Below are positions 1-7,474 of a DNA stretch of 64,000 bases, piece by piece (positions within the stretch are counted from its first letter, which is position 1; each line of letters begins with the position of its first letter). The stretch is from Paenarthrobacter nitroguajacolicus (lineage in GTDB: Bacteria > Actinomycetota > Actinomycetes > Actinomycetales > Micrococcaceae): positions 1-64,000 of the forward strand of contig NZ_JAQPPK010000026.1 in assembly GCF_029952445.1 (NCBI RefSeq), in the 5' to 3' direction. A program made the position numbers and the translations under genes. The notes beneath the pieces were generated by a model. The model worked only from the letters and a program-made list of their open reading frames with translations, had not been told where the DNA came from and searched no databases.

Positions 1-2137
1 GGACTCCGCCGCGCCGGGGGCGGCGCCCGCGCCCGAAGCGCCAGCTGCCCGACCCACCGTTCCGCTCGAGGTTTCCGGGCGCGACTTCCCCACCAACAGG
101 GGCGGGCTGTGCCGCAAAGGCTGGACATCGGCGTCGTTGTTGCGTCATAACGGACGCGTCACCGAACCCATGCTTAAAGGATCCGACGGCGTCCACCAGC
201 CGATCTCCTGGGACCAGGCGCTCATGCTCATCACCGCAGCCGTCAGGGACACCCAGCGGCAGTACGGAAACGACGCCGTGGGAGTCTTTGGCGGCGGCGG
301 CCTCACCAACGAGAAGGCGTACCTGCTGGGCAAGTTCGCCCGGCTGGCCCTGCGGACCTCGCGGATCGACTACAACGGCCGGTTCTGCATGTCTTCGGCT
401 GCGGCCGCCGGCAACCGCGCCTTCGGCGTGGACCGGGGACTGCCCTTCCCGGTAACGGACCTGGATTCAGCATCCGTCATCCTCATGCTCGGTTCCAACG
501 TTGCCGAGACAATGCCGCCGTTCGTCCAGCACCTCCAGGGCGCGCGCGACGCCGGCGGGCTGATCGTGGTGGACCCCCGCCGCTCGGCTACTGCAGCGTT
601 TACGTCCGACGGCGGCGGCCTCCACTTGCAGCCGACGCCCGGCACGGATTTGGCGCTCCTTTTGGGCATCTCCCACGTCGTGGTCCACGAAGGGCTGGTG
701 GACTCGGGATATGTTGAAAAGCGGACGTCCGGCTACTCCGCGTTGGTCCGCAGCCTGTCCTCTTTCTGGCCCGAGCGGGTCCAGACCATCACCGGCGTCC
801 CGGCCAACCTGATCCGCGAGACCGCACGCCGCCTGGCCCAGGGCGCCAGTGCGGGCGGCAGCTACATCCTCAGCGGCCGCGGCGTGGAACAGCACGTGGA
901 CGGCACCGACACCGCCACCGCCGCAATCAACCTCAGCCTCCTGCTGGGCCTGCCCGGCTCGGCACGCAGCGGCTACGGCACGCTCACCGGCCAGGGTAAC
1001 GGCCAAGGCGGCCGCGAACACGGCCAGAAGGCCGATCAGCTGCCCGGTTACCGCAAAATCACCGACCCCGCTGCCCGCGCACACATGGCGGCTGTGTGGG
1101 GTGTCGAGGAGTCCCTGATACCGGGACCCGGCCTGCCCGCCGTCGAACTTCTGAAGTCACTTGGAAAGCCCGACGGCGTCCGTTGCCTCTTCGTGCACGG
1201 CGCCAATGTGGTGGTCTCCGCTCCTGACACGAACGCTGTGACTGCCGGGCTGCGGGCGCTCGATTTCCTGGTGGTCTGCGACTTTTTCATGTCGGAGACC
1301 GCTGCCGAGGCCGACCTTGTGCTGCCCGTGACGCAGTGGGCCGAGGAAGAGGGAACCCTGACCAACCTCGAGGGCCGGGTGATTCGCCGTCGCAAGGCAC
1401 TGACCCCTCCCCCGGGCGTCCGCAGCGAGCTGTGGCTCATGGCCCGGCTCGCCGACATGCTTGAAGCACCCTCTACCTTCAGCGACCACCCGGAGACAGT
1501 GTTCGAAGAGCTGCGCCTGGCTTCGGCCGGAGGCTTGGCCGACTACTCGGGCATCGATTACGCCATGCTTGACCGTGGCGAAGCAGCCTACTGGCCCTAC
1601 CCTGTGGGCAGCACCGGCACTCCGAGGCTCTTCGCCGATGGCTTTGCGCACGCCGATGGCCGGGCCGTGATGGTTCCCGTAACGCCGTCGAAGCGGGCTG
1701 TCCGTTCGTTTGCCGACGATTCGCTGGCCCTGGCAACTGGGAGGCTTTTGGAGCACTACCAGTCCGGCGCCCAGACACGCAGGGTTGCCGAGCTCCTGGC
1801 GGCCCAACCCCAGGCCCGGCTCCTCATCCACCCCGGACCCGCGGCCGCGCGGGGCATTGCCGACGGCGACTACGCCACGGTGACCAATGAGCGCGGCGAA
1901 GTCCTCTGCCGGGCCGAACTAAGCAACGCCGTACGCCCGGACACCGTCTTCCTGCCCTTCCACTTCCCCGGCCAGGAAAACGCCAACCGGCTCACTGAGG
2001 CGGCCACAGATCCCATCTCCGGCATGCCGGAGTTCAAGACCAGCCGGGTCTGGGTCCAGCGCGCTGCCTCAACCCAAACCCTGGATGGCGTCCCCGCAGG
2101 AGCGGGAATGCCACTACACGTCAAGGAGGCTTCATGA
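1..2137 (+). CDS. nasA: Assimilatory nitrate reductase catalytic subunit, 5' truncated by window edge
   Basis: This is a molybdopterin-bis-MGD oxidoreductase that reduces nitrate to nitrite in the cytoplasm. The reading frame is open from base 2 to the stop at 2137, so the first codons lie outside the window; a TTG near 137 is not the true start. The last cysteine of the N-terminal [4Fe-4S] site is visible in LCRKGW (Cys at 110-112). The Mo-ligand cysteine is in GRFCMSS (386-388), and the TGQGNGQGGREHGQ stretch near 990 is typical of NasA/NarB. Residues coded by about 2-60 are an unusual Ala/Pro-rich insert just before that last cysteine. The stop overlaps the next start (ATGA), so the two genes are translationally coupled and form an electron-transfer pair. 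A formate dehydrogenase is less likely given the flavoprotein partner and nitrogen context. Confidence 0.9.
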   Translation, partial: DSAAPGAAPAPEAPAARPTVPLEVSGRDFPTNRGGLCRKGWTSASLLRHNGRVTEPMLKGSDGVHQPISWDQALMLITAAVRDTQRQYGNDAVGVFGGGGLTNEKAYLLGKFARLALRTSRIDYNGRFCMSSAAAAGNRAFGVDRGLPFPVTDLDSASVILMLGSNVAETMPPFVQHLQGARDAGGLIVVDPRRSATAAFTSDGGGLHLQPTPGTDLALLLGISHVVVHEGLVDSGYVEKRTSGYSALVRSLSSFWPERVQTITGVPANLIRETARRLAQGASAGGSYILSGRGVEQHVDGTDTATAAINLSLLLGLPGSARSGYGTLTGQGNGQGGREHGQKADQLPGYRKITDPAARAHMAAVWGVEESLIPGPGLPAVELLKSLGKPDGVRCLFVHGANVVVSAPDTNAVTAGLRALDFLVVCDFFMSETAAEADLVLPVTQWAEEEGTLTNLEGRVIRRRKALTPPPGVRSELWLMARLADMLEAPSTFSDHPETVFEELRLASAGGLADYSGIDYAMLDRGEAAYWPYPVGSTGTPRLFADGFAHADGRAVMVPVTPSKRAVRSFADDSLALATGRLLEHYQSGAQTRRVAELLAAQPQARLLIHPGPAAARGIADGDYATVTNERGEVLCRAELSNAVRPDTVFLPFHFPGQENANRLTEAATDPISGMPEFKTSRVWVQRAASTQTLDGVPAGAGMPLHVKEAS

Positions 2138-3696
2138 GCGAGCGCATTGTTGTTGTCGGCTTCGGGCCGGTAGCTGCACGGCTGGTGGATGAACTGCTGC
2201 CGGCTGTCCGCAGCGGGCTGGTGCAGTTGCTCGTAGTGGGCCAGGAAGCCGAGGCGGCCTACAACCGCGTGATGGTTGCCGAGCTGGGTGTTGGCCGGAC
2301 CACCGCGGACGCCCTCGCCATGGCTGATGCTGCGGAGCTGGAGACCGCCGGCGTCGACGTCCGGCTGGGGACGAAGGTCCGGAGGATCGATCGGGCCCGC
2401 CAGCAAGTGGTCTTGTCCGACGACACGTCCGAACACTATGACCGCCTGGTCTTTGCAACCGGTTCCCGCCCTGTCATCCCCAACCTCACGGGCCTGAATC
2501 CTGATCCGTCCGGCCCGGTTCTCCCGTCTGGTGTCATCACTCTTCGCGACCTGCAGGACGCGGCCGTGCTCCGCTCGGCTGTTGCCGACCGAAAGCGTGT
2601 TGTGGTCCTCGGCGGAGGCGTGCTTGGCCTGGAAACCGCCCTGGCCGCAGCCGAAGAAGGTGCCCAGGCAACAGTGGTCCACAACGGCCCGTTCCCGCTT
2701 GGTCGCAGCATCGATCGCGGCAGTGGATCGGTCCTTACCAACAGCCTGCGTGCAAGCGGCGTCCGGATGGCCGGCAACGCCCGTTCCACGGGTATTGAGA
2801 CAGCGGGGTCCGGCGGTTCCTTCTCCGCCCTGCTGCTTGAGGACGGCTCCGCGATCGACGGCGACCTGCTGGTGTTGTCCTGTGGTGTCCGCCCCCGGAT
2901 TGAACTGGCGGAGGGCTGCGGACTTCCTGTTGCGTCCGGCATCCTGGTGGACCACCATCTCCGGACCTACCACGAGCCCCACATGTTCGCGATCGGCGAC
3001 TGCGCGGAAGTACATTGCCCCGATGCTTCCTGTGTTGACTGCCGCACTGCTTCCGGCCCGTCCGGTTTGGTGGGTCCGGGCTGGCGGCAGGCGGAATGGC
3101 TTGCTGAATACCTCTTGGTCCTGGCCCGTGACGGCCAGTCCGCCGCCGACGCACTTGAACCCCTCCCCCAGGAGAAGCCCGGCGTGGTGGTCCTGAAGGC
3201 CCGTGGCATCAACCTGGCCGTGGCCGGAGACAACCAGGCCGACCCCTGGGATGAAGAACTCCTGGAAGCCGGAGCCGCTCCCGGACGCCTGCGCCGCCAG
3301 ATCTCCCAGTGGGCTGATCCTGAGCATGGCCGCTACGTGAAGATGACCACGCGGGGCGGAGTGCTGGAGGGCTTGGTATCCGTGGGGATGCCCCGGACTG
3401 CTGCCGAGCTGGTGATGCTCTTCGAACGGTCCTCGGAGCTGCCCGCAGACCGCTCACTGCTGCTCCGGCTGGACGGACCTGACCAACTCGACGCCGGCGC
3501 GAGCAACAACGACCCCCAGCGGACTGTCTGCCGATGCGCCGGAGTGAGTGCCGCCAGCATCGAGGAATCGGTACTGGAAGGCTGTTCTTCCGTTGCCGAA
3601 GTTTCCAAGGCCACCCGTGCCGGCACAGGCTGCGGCGGATGCCACGAGGACATCAAGGGGCTCATCGAAAAACATTTCCAAGCGGCCGCTGCCTGA
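2134..3696 (+). CDS. NAD(P)H-dependent flavoprotein with C-terminal BFD-like Fe-S domain (nitrate reductase electron donor)
   Basis: This 520-residue pyridine nucleotide-disulfide oxidoreductase resembles the N-terminal half of NirB. An FAD-binding GFGPVAARL lies at residues 7-15, followed by an ATGSRPVIP motif, an NAD-binding GGGVLGLE segment near 160 and a GDCAEV FAD segment near 290. A C-terminal BFD-like [2Fe-2S] domain has Cys466, Cys468, Cys500 and Cys503 (CxC...CGGC). The ATG overlaps the nitrate reductase stop by 4 nt. In actinobacterial and Bacillus nitrate assimilation such proteins pass electrons from NAD(P)H to the catalytic subunit, so it is inferred to be the reductase subunit here. 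It lacks the sirohaem domain of NirB and therefore is not a nitrite reductase. Confidence 0.85.
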   Translation: MSERIVVVGFGPVAARLVDELLPAVRSGLVQLLVVGQEAEAAYNRVMVAELGVGRTTADALAMADAAELETAGVDVRLGTKVRRIDRARQQVVLSDDTSEHYDRLVFATGSRPVIPNLTGLNPDPSGPVLPSGVITLRDLQDAAVLRSAVADRKRVVVLGGGVLGLETALAAAEEGAQATVVHNGPFPLGRSIDRGSGSVLTNSLRASGVRMAGNARSTGIETAGSGGSFSALLLEDGSAIDGDLLVLSCGVRPRIELAEGCGLPVASGILVDHHLRTYHEPHMFAIGDCAEVHCPDASCVDCRTASGPSGLVGPGWRQAEWLAEYLLVLARDGQSAADALEPLPQEKPGVVVLKARGINLAVAGDNQADPWDEELLEAGAAPGRLRRQISQWADPEHGRYVKMTTRGGVLEGLVSVGMPRTAAELVMLFERSSELPADRSLLLRLDGPDQLDAGASNNDPQRTVCRCAGVSAASIEESVLEGCSSVAEVSKATRAGTGCGGCHEDIKGLIEKHFQAAAA

Positions 3697-3805
3697 AGCC
3701 TGAGCCGCGGGGCTCGGACTCCCAGTTCGCGGGAGGGCTGCCCGCTCGCCGGAAGTTTCCCTGCGGGCCCGCAGCTCTCCCGCGAGGTCGCGTGTCCGGT
3801 ACGTT

Positions 3806-3811
3806 TAGAAT
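3806..3811 (+). promoter_or_regulatory. -10 box (TAGAAT) of a predicted leaderless transcript
   Basis: TAGAAT ends 7 nt before the GTG at 3818, so transcription would begin on the start codon itself. No Shine-Dalgarno sequence precedes that GTG and no clear -35 box is visible. Confidence 0.55.
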
Positions 3812-3817
3812 GCCGGA

Positions 3818-4585
3818 GTGAAGATCTCAGAACCCGTTCCCGGCGTCCATTTTGTGGAAGGGCCCGCGTCGAACTGGATCATTGTCCGCGATGCCCCGGC
3901 TCCGGCAAGCGTTGCAGCCACGCCAGCTGCCGCCGGCTTCATAGTGATCGACGGCGGCTACCCGGCGGACAGGGACCTGGTCCTGTCCTCCATCCGCCAG
4001 TTGGGACTGGAGCCGGCCGATGCCCGGGCCATGCTCATCACCCACGGGCACGTGGACCACACGGGCTCCGCCGCCTACTTCTCCAGGACCTTTGGCACTC
4101 CCGTCCTTTGCTCCCCCGAAGAACTGGCCCACGTCCAAGGCAAGGAGAAGCACCAGGTGACACTGGGGCAGGTGCTGCTTAGGGTCTGGCGTCCGCGTGT
4201 TTTCCGCTGGATGCTCCACGTCATCAAAGCCAAGGCACTGCAAGCGGAGCCAGCCACGCGTGCCGAGGCCTGGACACCAGACAAACTTGCTGGTCTCCCT
4301 GGCCGCCCGGAAGCCATCACGGTTCCGGGCCATACTCCCGGGAATGTTGCGGTCCTGCTGCCGGACGCTGGCGCGATTGCCGTGGGAGACACGTTTGTCA
4401 CCGGTCACCCCATCAGCAGCAAGCAAGGACCGCAAATGCTGCACAGGATGTATCACTCAAACCCGGCCGCAGCGTTGTCCTCTGCCCGGCAATTGGAGAG
4501 TCTGCAGGCGAACGTAATCCTGCCCGGACATGGTCCCGCCCTGCAGATGTCCCTGTCCGAGGCCGTCAGCAAGCTGCGGGGGTAG
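3818..4585 (+). CDS. Metallo-beta-lactamase-fold hydrolase
   Basis: A 255-residue MBL-fold protein. The zinc-binding signature HGHVDH (in LITHGHVDHTGS, near residue 70) is intact, and later metal-site segments are seen as VPGHTPGN near 170, GDTFVTGH near 190 and LPGHG near 235. The start is a GTG with no ribosome binding site but with a -10 box 7 nt upstream, so it is read as leaderless. It has no signal peptide and is likely cytoplasmic. The substrate cannot be read from sequence; glyoxalase II-like thioesters, lactones and other esters are all possible. It faces lpdA across a hairpin terminator and lies 121 bp after the nitrate reductase pair, with no coupling to it. Confidence 0.8.
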   Translation: MKISEPVPGVHFVEGPASNWIIVRDAPAPASVAATPAAAGFIVIDGGYPADRDLVLSSIRQLGLEPADARAMLITHGHVDHTGSAAYFSRTFGTPVLCSPEELAHVQGKEKHQVTLGQVLLRVWRPRVFRWMLHVIKAKALQAEPATRAEAWTPDKLAGLPGRPEAITVPGHTPGNVAVLLPDAGAIAVGDTFVTGHPISSKQGPQMLHRMYHSNPAAALSSARQLESLQANVILPGHGPALQMSLSEAVSKLRG

Positions 4586-4596
4586 GGGCTGTCCGG

Positions 4597-4673
4597 CCCG
4601 TTTCGATGGCTCGCTGCGCAATAGATGGTTCCACCGTCCAACGGTCTAACGCGCAGCGAAGCGTCGAAACGGG
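4597..4673. terminator. Bidirectional hairpin terminator between convergent genes
   Basis: Imperfect inverted arms of 23 nt (4597-4619 and 4651-4673, beginning CCCGTTTCGA and ending TCGAAACGGG) surround a 31-nt middle that can itself fold. It fills the gap between the MBL gene and the oppositely directed lpdA, so it probably ends both transcripts. There is no U-tract. Confidence 0.65.
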
Positions 4674-4689
4674 CTCCCGCAGCCGCAAA

Positions 4690-6099
4690 TTACATGTGCA
4701 CGTGCAGGCGGCGTGCAGCCTCAGAGATGGAGCCGGTCAAGGACGGGTAAACGGTGAAGGCGCTGGCAACATCATCCACGTGCAGCTTCTGCGTGACAGC
4801 TACGGAAATCGGGAAGATCAGTTCCGATGCGTTCGGTCCAACCACCACGCCACCGATCACGGTGCCGGATCCCTTGCGGGCGATGATCTTGACAAAGCCG
4901 TCCTTGGTGTTGCGCATCTTGGCACGGGCATTGCTGAGCAAGGACAGCATCACGACGTCGCCCTGGTACTTTCCGGAAGCGAGATCGGCTTCGGAGACAC
5001 CCACGGAGGCGATTTCCGGGGACGTGAAGATGTTGGAAGCCACCTGGTTGAGCTTGAGGGGCTTCACACCGTCGCCCATGAAGTGCGCAATGGCGATGCG
5101 GCCCTGCATGGCCGCAACGGAGGCAAGGGCAAAGACACCCGTGCAGTCGCCGGCAGCGTAGATGTTGGGGGCAGTGGTGCGGGAAACGCCGTCGACCTTG
5201 ATGTGCCCTGATTCGGTCAAGGTCACGCCGGCTTCCTCAAGCCCCACGCCGGCAGTGTTCGGAATGGAGCCCACACACACCAGGCAGTGCGAACCTGTCA
5301 CGACCGATCCGTCACCCAGGGTGACCTTTACGCCGTCGTCGGTCCGCTCTACCGCATTGGCGCGCGACTTGGACAAGACCCGGACGCCGCGGCGCTCAAA
5401 GACGCCTTCGAGCAGCTTGGCTGCGTCTGTGTCCTCGCCGGGGAGGACCTGGTCGCGGCTGGAAATCAGGGTGACCTTGGAGCCAAGGCCGTTGTAGGCG
5501 GAGGCGAACTCGGCGCCGGTGACACCGGAACCCACCACGATCAGTTCCTCGGGAAGTTCGTCCAGGTTGTAGATCTGGGCCCAGTTGAGGATGCGTTCGC
5601 CGTCGGGCTTCGCGGTGGGGAGTTCGCGCGGGTGGGCGCCAACAGCCAGGAGGATGGCGTCGGCGTCGATTGTCCGGGTGCCCTCAAGGGTCAGGACCTC
5701 GATGCTGTTGTTGTCCAGCAAGCGGCCCGAGCCAATGACGATTTCCACGCCCAGGCGCTCAAGGCCGGCGCGGATGTCGTTGGACTGGCCGTGGGCGAGG
5801 TTCAGGACGCGGTCGTTGATGTGCTTGAGGTCGGCGCGGGGCTTTGAGGCCGAGCCGTCGCCGTCGAACTTGACTCCCAGCTCGTCCGCCTCGCCTACGC
5901 GGGTCATGAGGTCGGCGGTGGCGATCAGGGTCTTGGAAGGCACGACGTCGGTCAGCACGGCGGATCCGCCGAGGCCGGCGCGCTCGATGATGGTGACGTG
6001 TGCGCCCAGTGAGGCGGCTACCATGGCGGCTTCATATCCGCCGGGACCACCTCCCAGGATCGCGATACGGGGGGCACTGAAGTCAACTTGGGTGGTCAC
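4690..6099 (-). CDS. lpdA: LpdA-type NAD(P)H-quinone dehydrogenase (dihydrolipoamide dehydrogenase family, redox cysteines absent)
   Basis: A flavoprotein of about 469 residues with the glutathione-reductase fold: FAD motif GGGPGGYEAA near the N-terminus, NAD motif GSGVTGAEFA mid-protein, FAD segment YAAGDCTGVF, and a C-terminal dimerisation domain. The usual redox pair CxxxxC is replaced by SAVLTDVVPSKT with no cysteine, and the C-terminal His-Glu pair is replaced by YPSLTGSISE. It therefore cannot act as a dihydrolipoamide dehydrogenase. Mycobacterial LpdA (Rv3303c) shares this loss and reduces quinones with NAD(P)H. GTG at 6099 is chosen as start; a TTG at 6108 is the alternative and the ribosome site does not decide. 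It diverges from purine nucleoside phosphorylase. Confidence 0.85.
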   Translation of the reverse strand: MTTQVDFSAPRIAILGGGPGGYEAAMVAASLGAHVTIIERAGLGGSAVLTDVVPSKTLIATADLMTRVGEADELGVKFDGDGSASKPRADLKHINDRVLNLAHGQSNDIRAGLERLGVEIVIGSGRLLDNNSIEVLTLEGTRTIDADAILLAVGAHPRELPTAKPDGERILNWAQIYNLDELPEELIVVGSGVTGAEFASAYNGLGSKVTLISSRDQVLPGEDTDAAKLLEGVFERRGVRVLSKSRANAVERTDDGVKVTLGDGSVVTGSHCLVCVGSIPNTAGVGLEEAGVTLTESGHIKVDGVSRTTAPNIYAAGDCTGVFALASVAAMQGRIAIAHFMGDGVKPLKLNQVASNIFTSPEIASVGVSEADLASGKYQGDVVMLSLLSNARAKMRNTKDGFVKIIARKGSGTVIGGVVVGPNASELIFPISVAVTQKLHVDDVASAFTVYPSLTGSISEAARRLHVHM

Positions 6100-6203
6100 A
6101 ATCCTCAATTCTCGCTCATTGCCACGCAGGCTGCCACTCAGCCCACCCTCACCTGCGCCGGCATCTTGTAAGCGGCCCCTACCTGATTAAGGTGGGCGCA
6201 AGG

Positions 6204-6209
6204 TAGCTT
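6204..6209 (+). promoter_or_regulatory. -10 box (TAGCTT) of a predicted leaderless transcript
   Basis: A TAnnnT hexamer ends 7 nt before the GTG at 6216. No Shine-Dalgarno sequence is present, so the mRNA is inferred to start at the start codon. Confidence 0.5.
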
Positions 6210-6215
6210 GTACCA

Positions 6216-7034
6216 GTGAGTAACACTGAGCTGATGAACACAGACCCCTTTGAAGCCGCCCAGGCCGCAGCAGACTTCATAGCCGCGGAGACCGGCGTCG
6301 AATCCCACGACGTAGCGCTGGTGCTCGGATCGGGCTGGGCCGAGGCCGCCGATCTCATCGGTGAAACCACTGCCACCCTGAACGCCTCTGAGGTGCCCGG
6401 CTTCCACAAACCGGCAGTGGTGGGCCATGTTGGCACCATCCGCTCCGTCCTTACAAAGGAGGGCAAGCGCGCACTGGTCCTGGGCGCCAGGACGCACTAC
6501 TACGAAGGCCGCGGCGTACGTTCGGTTGTCCATGGCGTTCGCACTGCGGCCGCGGCAGGATGCAAGACCCTGGTGCTGACCAATGGTTGCGGCGGACTCA
6601 ACGAGGACTGGACGCCTGGCACCCCTGTGCTGATCAGCGATCACATCAACCTCACGGCCACCTCGCCGCTCGAGGGCGCCACGTTCGTGGACCTTACAGA
6701 CCTCTACTCTTCACGCATCCGCCAACTGGCCCGCGAAGTGGATTCCTCGCTGCAGGAGGGTGTCTACGCCCAATTCACAGGCCCGCACTACGAGACGCCC
6801 GCAGAGGTTCAGTACGCCAAGCGGATCGGCGCGGACCTGGTGGGCATGTCCACGGCCCTGGAAGCGATCGCCGGCCGCCATGCAGGCATGGAGGTGTTCG
6901 GCATCTCGCTGGTGACCAACCTCGCCGCGGGCATCAGCCCGGTTCCTTTGAGCCACGCCGAGGTCCTGGAGGCCGGCCAGGCAGCCGGCAAGCAGATTTC
7001 CAAGCTCCTGGCGGAGATCATCGCCAAGCTGTAA
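6216..7034 (+). CDS. Purine-nucleoside phosphorylase
   Basis: A 272-residue trimeric-type PNP that splits purine (deoxy)nucleosides with phosphate into the base and (deoxy)ribose-1-phosphate. Phosphate-site motifs are visible: LVLGSGW near residue 35, the GARTHYYEGRG loop near 90 and VLTNGCGGLN near 120. The base-binding region GPHYETPAE lies near 190 and MSTALEAIAG near 210. GTG start, predicted leaderless. In mycobacteria the equivalent gene (deoD) is directly followed by pmmB. Here a PmmB-like gene lies 3.9 kb downstream with a fructan cassette in between. The stop is followed after 13 nt by the first long hairpin element. Confidence 0.92.
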   Translation: MSNTELMNTDPFEAAQAAADFIAAETGVESHDVALVLGSGWAEAADLIGETTATLNASEVPGFHKPAVVGHVGTIRSVLTKEGKRALVLGARTHYYEGRGVRSVVHGVRTAAAAGCKTLVLTNGCGGLNEDWTPGTPVLISDHINLTATSPLEGATFVDLTDLYSSRIRQLAREVDSSLQEGVYAQFTGPHYETPAEVQYAKRIGADLVGMSTALEAIAGRHAGMEVFGISLVTNLAAGISPVPLSHAEVLEAGQAAGKQISKLLAEIIAKL

Positions 7035-7047
7035 CACCTCCTTTAGG

Positions 7048-7114
7048 AGCAACGCGGGGTCACTTATGGCCCATGTTTACGACAAACATGGGCCATAAGT
7101 GACCCCGCGTTGCT
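7048..7114. repeat. Long palindromic intergenic element, copy 1 (terminator-like)
   Basis: A perfect 31-bp inverted repeat (7048-7078 with 7084-7114) around a 5-nt loop, starting AGCAACGCGGGGTCACTTAT, followed by TTTT at 7114-7117. It lies 13 nt after the PNP stop. Related copies occur at 10794-10860 and 37664-37729. Placement and the short T-run suggest a rho-independent terminator, but the stem is far longer than termination needs. Confidence 0.85.
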
Positions 7115-7218
7115 TTTAACCGGGGCGTAAACGCACAGTGAATTCTCAGGTTAAATCAGATTTATTGTGCAACATTTGATTCTCGACGGCGGGTTGTGGC
7201 ACGCGCGCGCCTTGGCAA

Positions 7219-7232
7219 TGTAAGCGCTTGCA
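7219..7232. promoter_or_regulatory. LacI-family operator upstream of levansucrase
   Basis: TGTAAGCGCTTGCA is a 14-bp palindrome (one mismatched pair) with the AAGCGCTT centre typical of operators bound by LacI/GalR sugar regulators. It lies about 240 bp upstream of the levansucrase ATG, near the likely promoter. No LacI gene adjoins the cassette; the only one in the window is at 22.8 kb. Confidence 0.55.
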
Positions 7233-7299
7233 CATCTACCCATGAGTAGCTTCAAAGGCTGCCGAAACGCTCTTTGATTTGCTGCCTAACACGTGTCTA

Positions 7300-7400
7300 G
7301 CGTGGAGTTCGTTCCGGTAAGTCGACGTACCGGAGCCACGCGGCAGGCGTCCCACAAGGGACCCTCCGCACCTCGAAACGATGGCGTCCCTCGAAGACGC
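7300..7400 (+). promoter_or_regulatory. Structured leader of the levansucrase mRNA
   Basis: The gap 7115-7474 has no gene. Downstream of the operator it holds nested inverted repeats: GCGTGG (7300-7305) with CCACGC (7336-7341) enclosing TCCGGTA (7313-7319) with TACCGGA (7328-7334), then TGGCGTC near 7382 pairing with GACGCCA about 7 nt later. These would form two stem-loops in an untranslated leader of roughly 200 nt. A regulatory role is inference; no known riboswitch class is recognised. Confidence 0.35.
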
Positions 7401-7474
7401 CACCAGCGGATCGAGCGGACGCTTGAGTTGCGAAGCACCTCCACGAAGTCCAACACTCCGCGAGAAGAGCAAGC

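Noticed and set aside
1870..3327. Open frame of 485 codons on the minus strand
   Set aside because: Antisense to nitrate reductase and its flavoprotein, with no domain signal.
4690..6099. Dihydrolipoamide dehydrogenase of a 2-oxoacid complex
   Set aside because: The redox cysteine pair and the catalytic His-Glu pair are missing.
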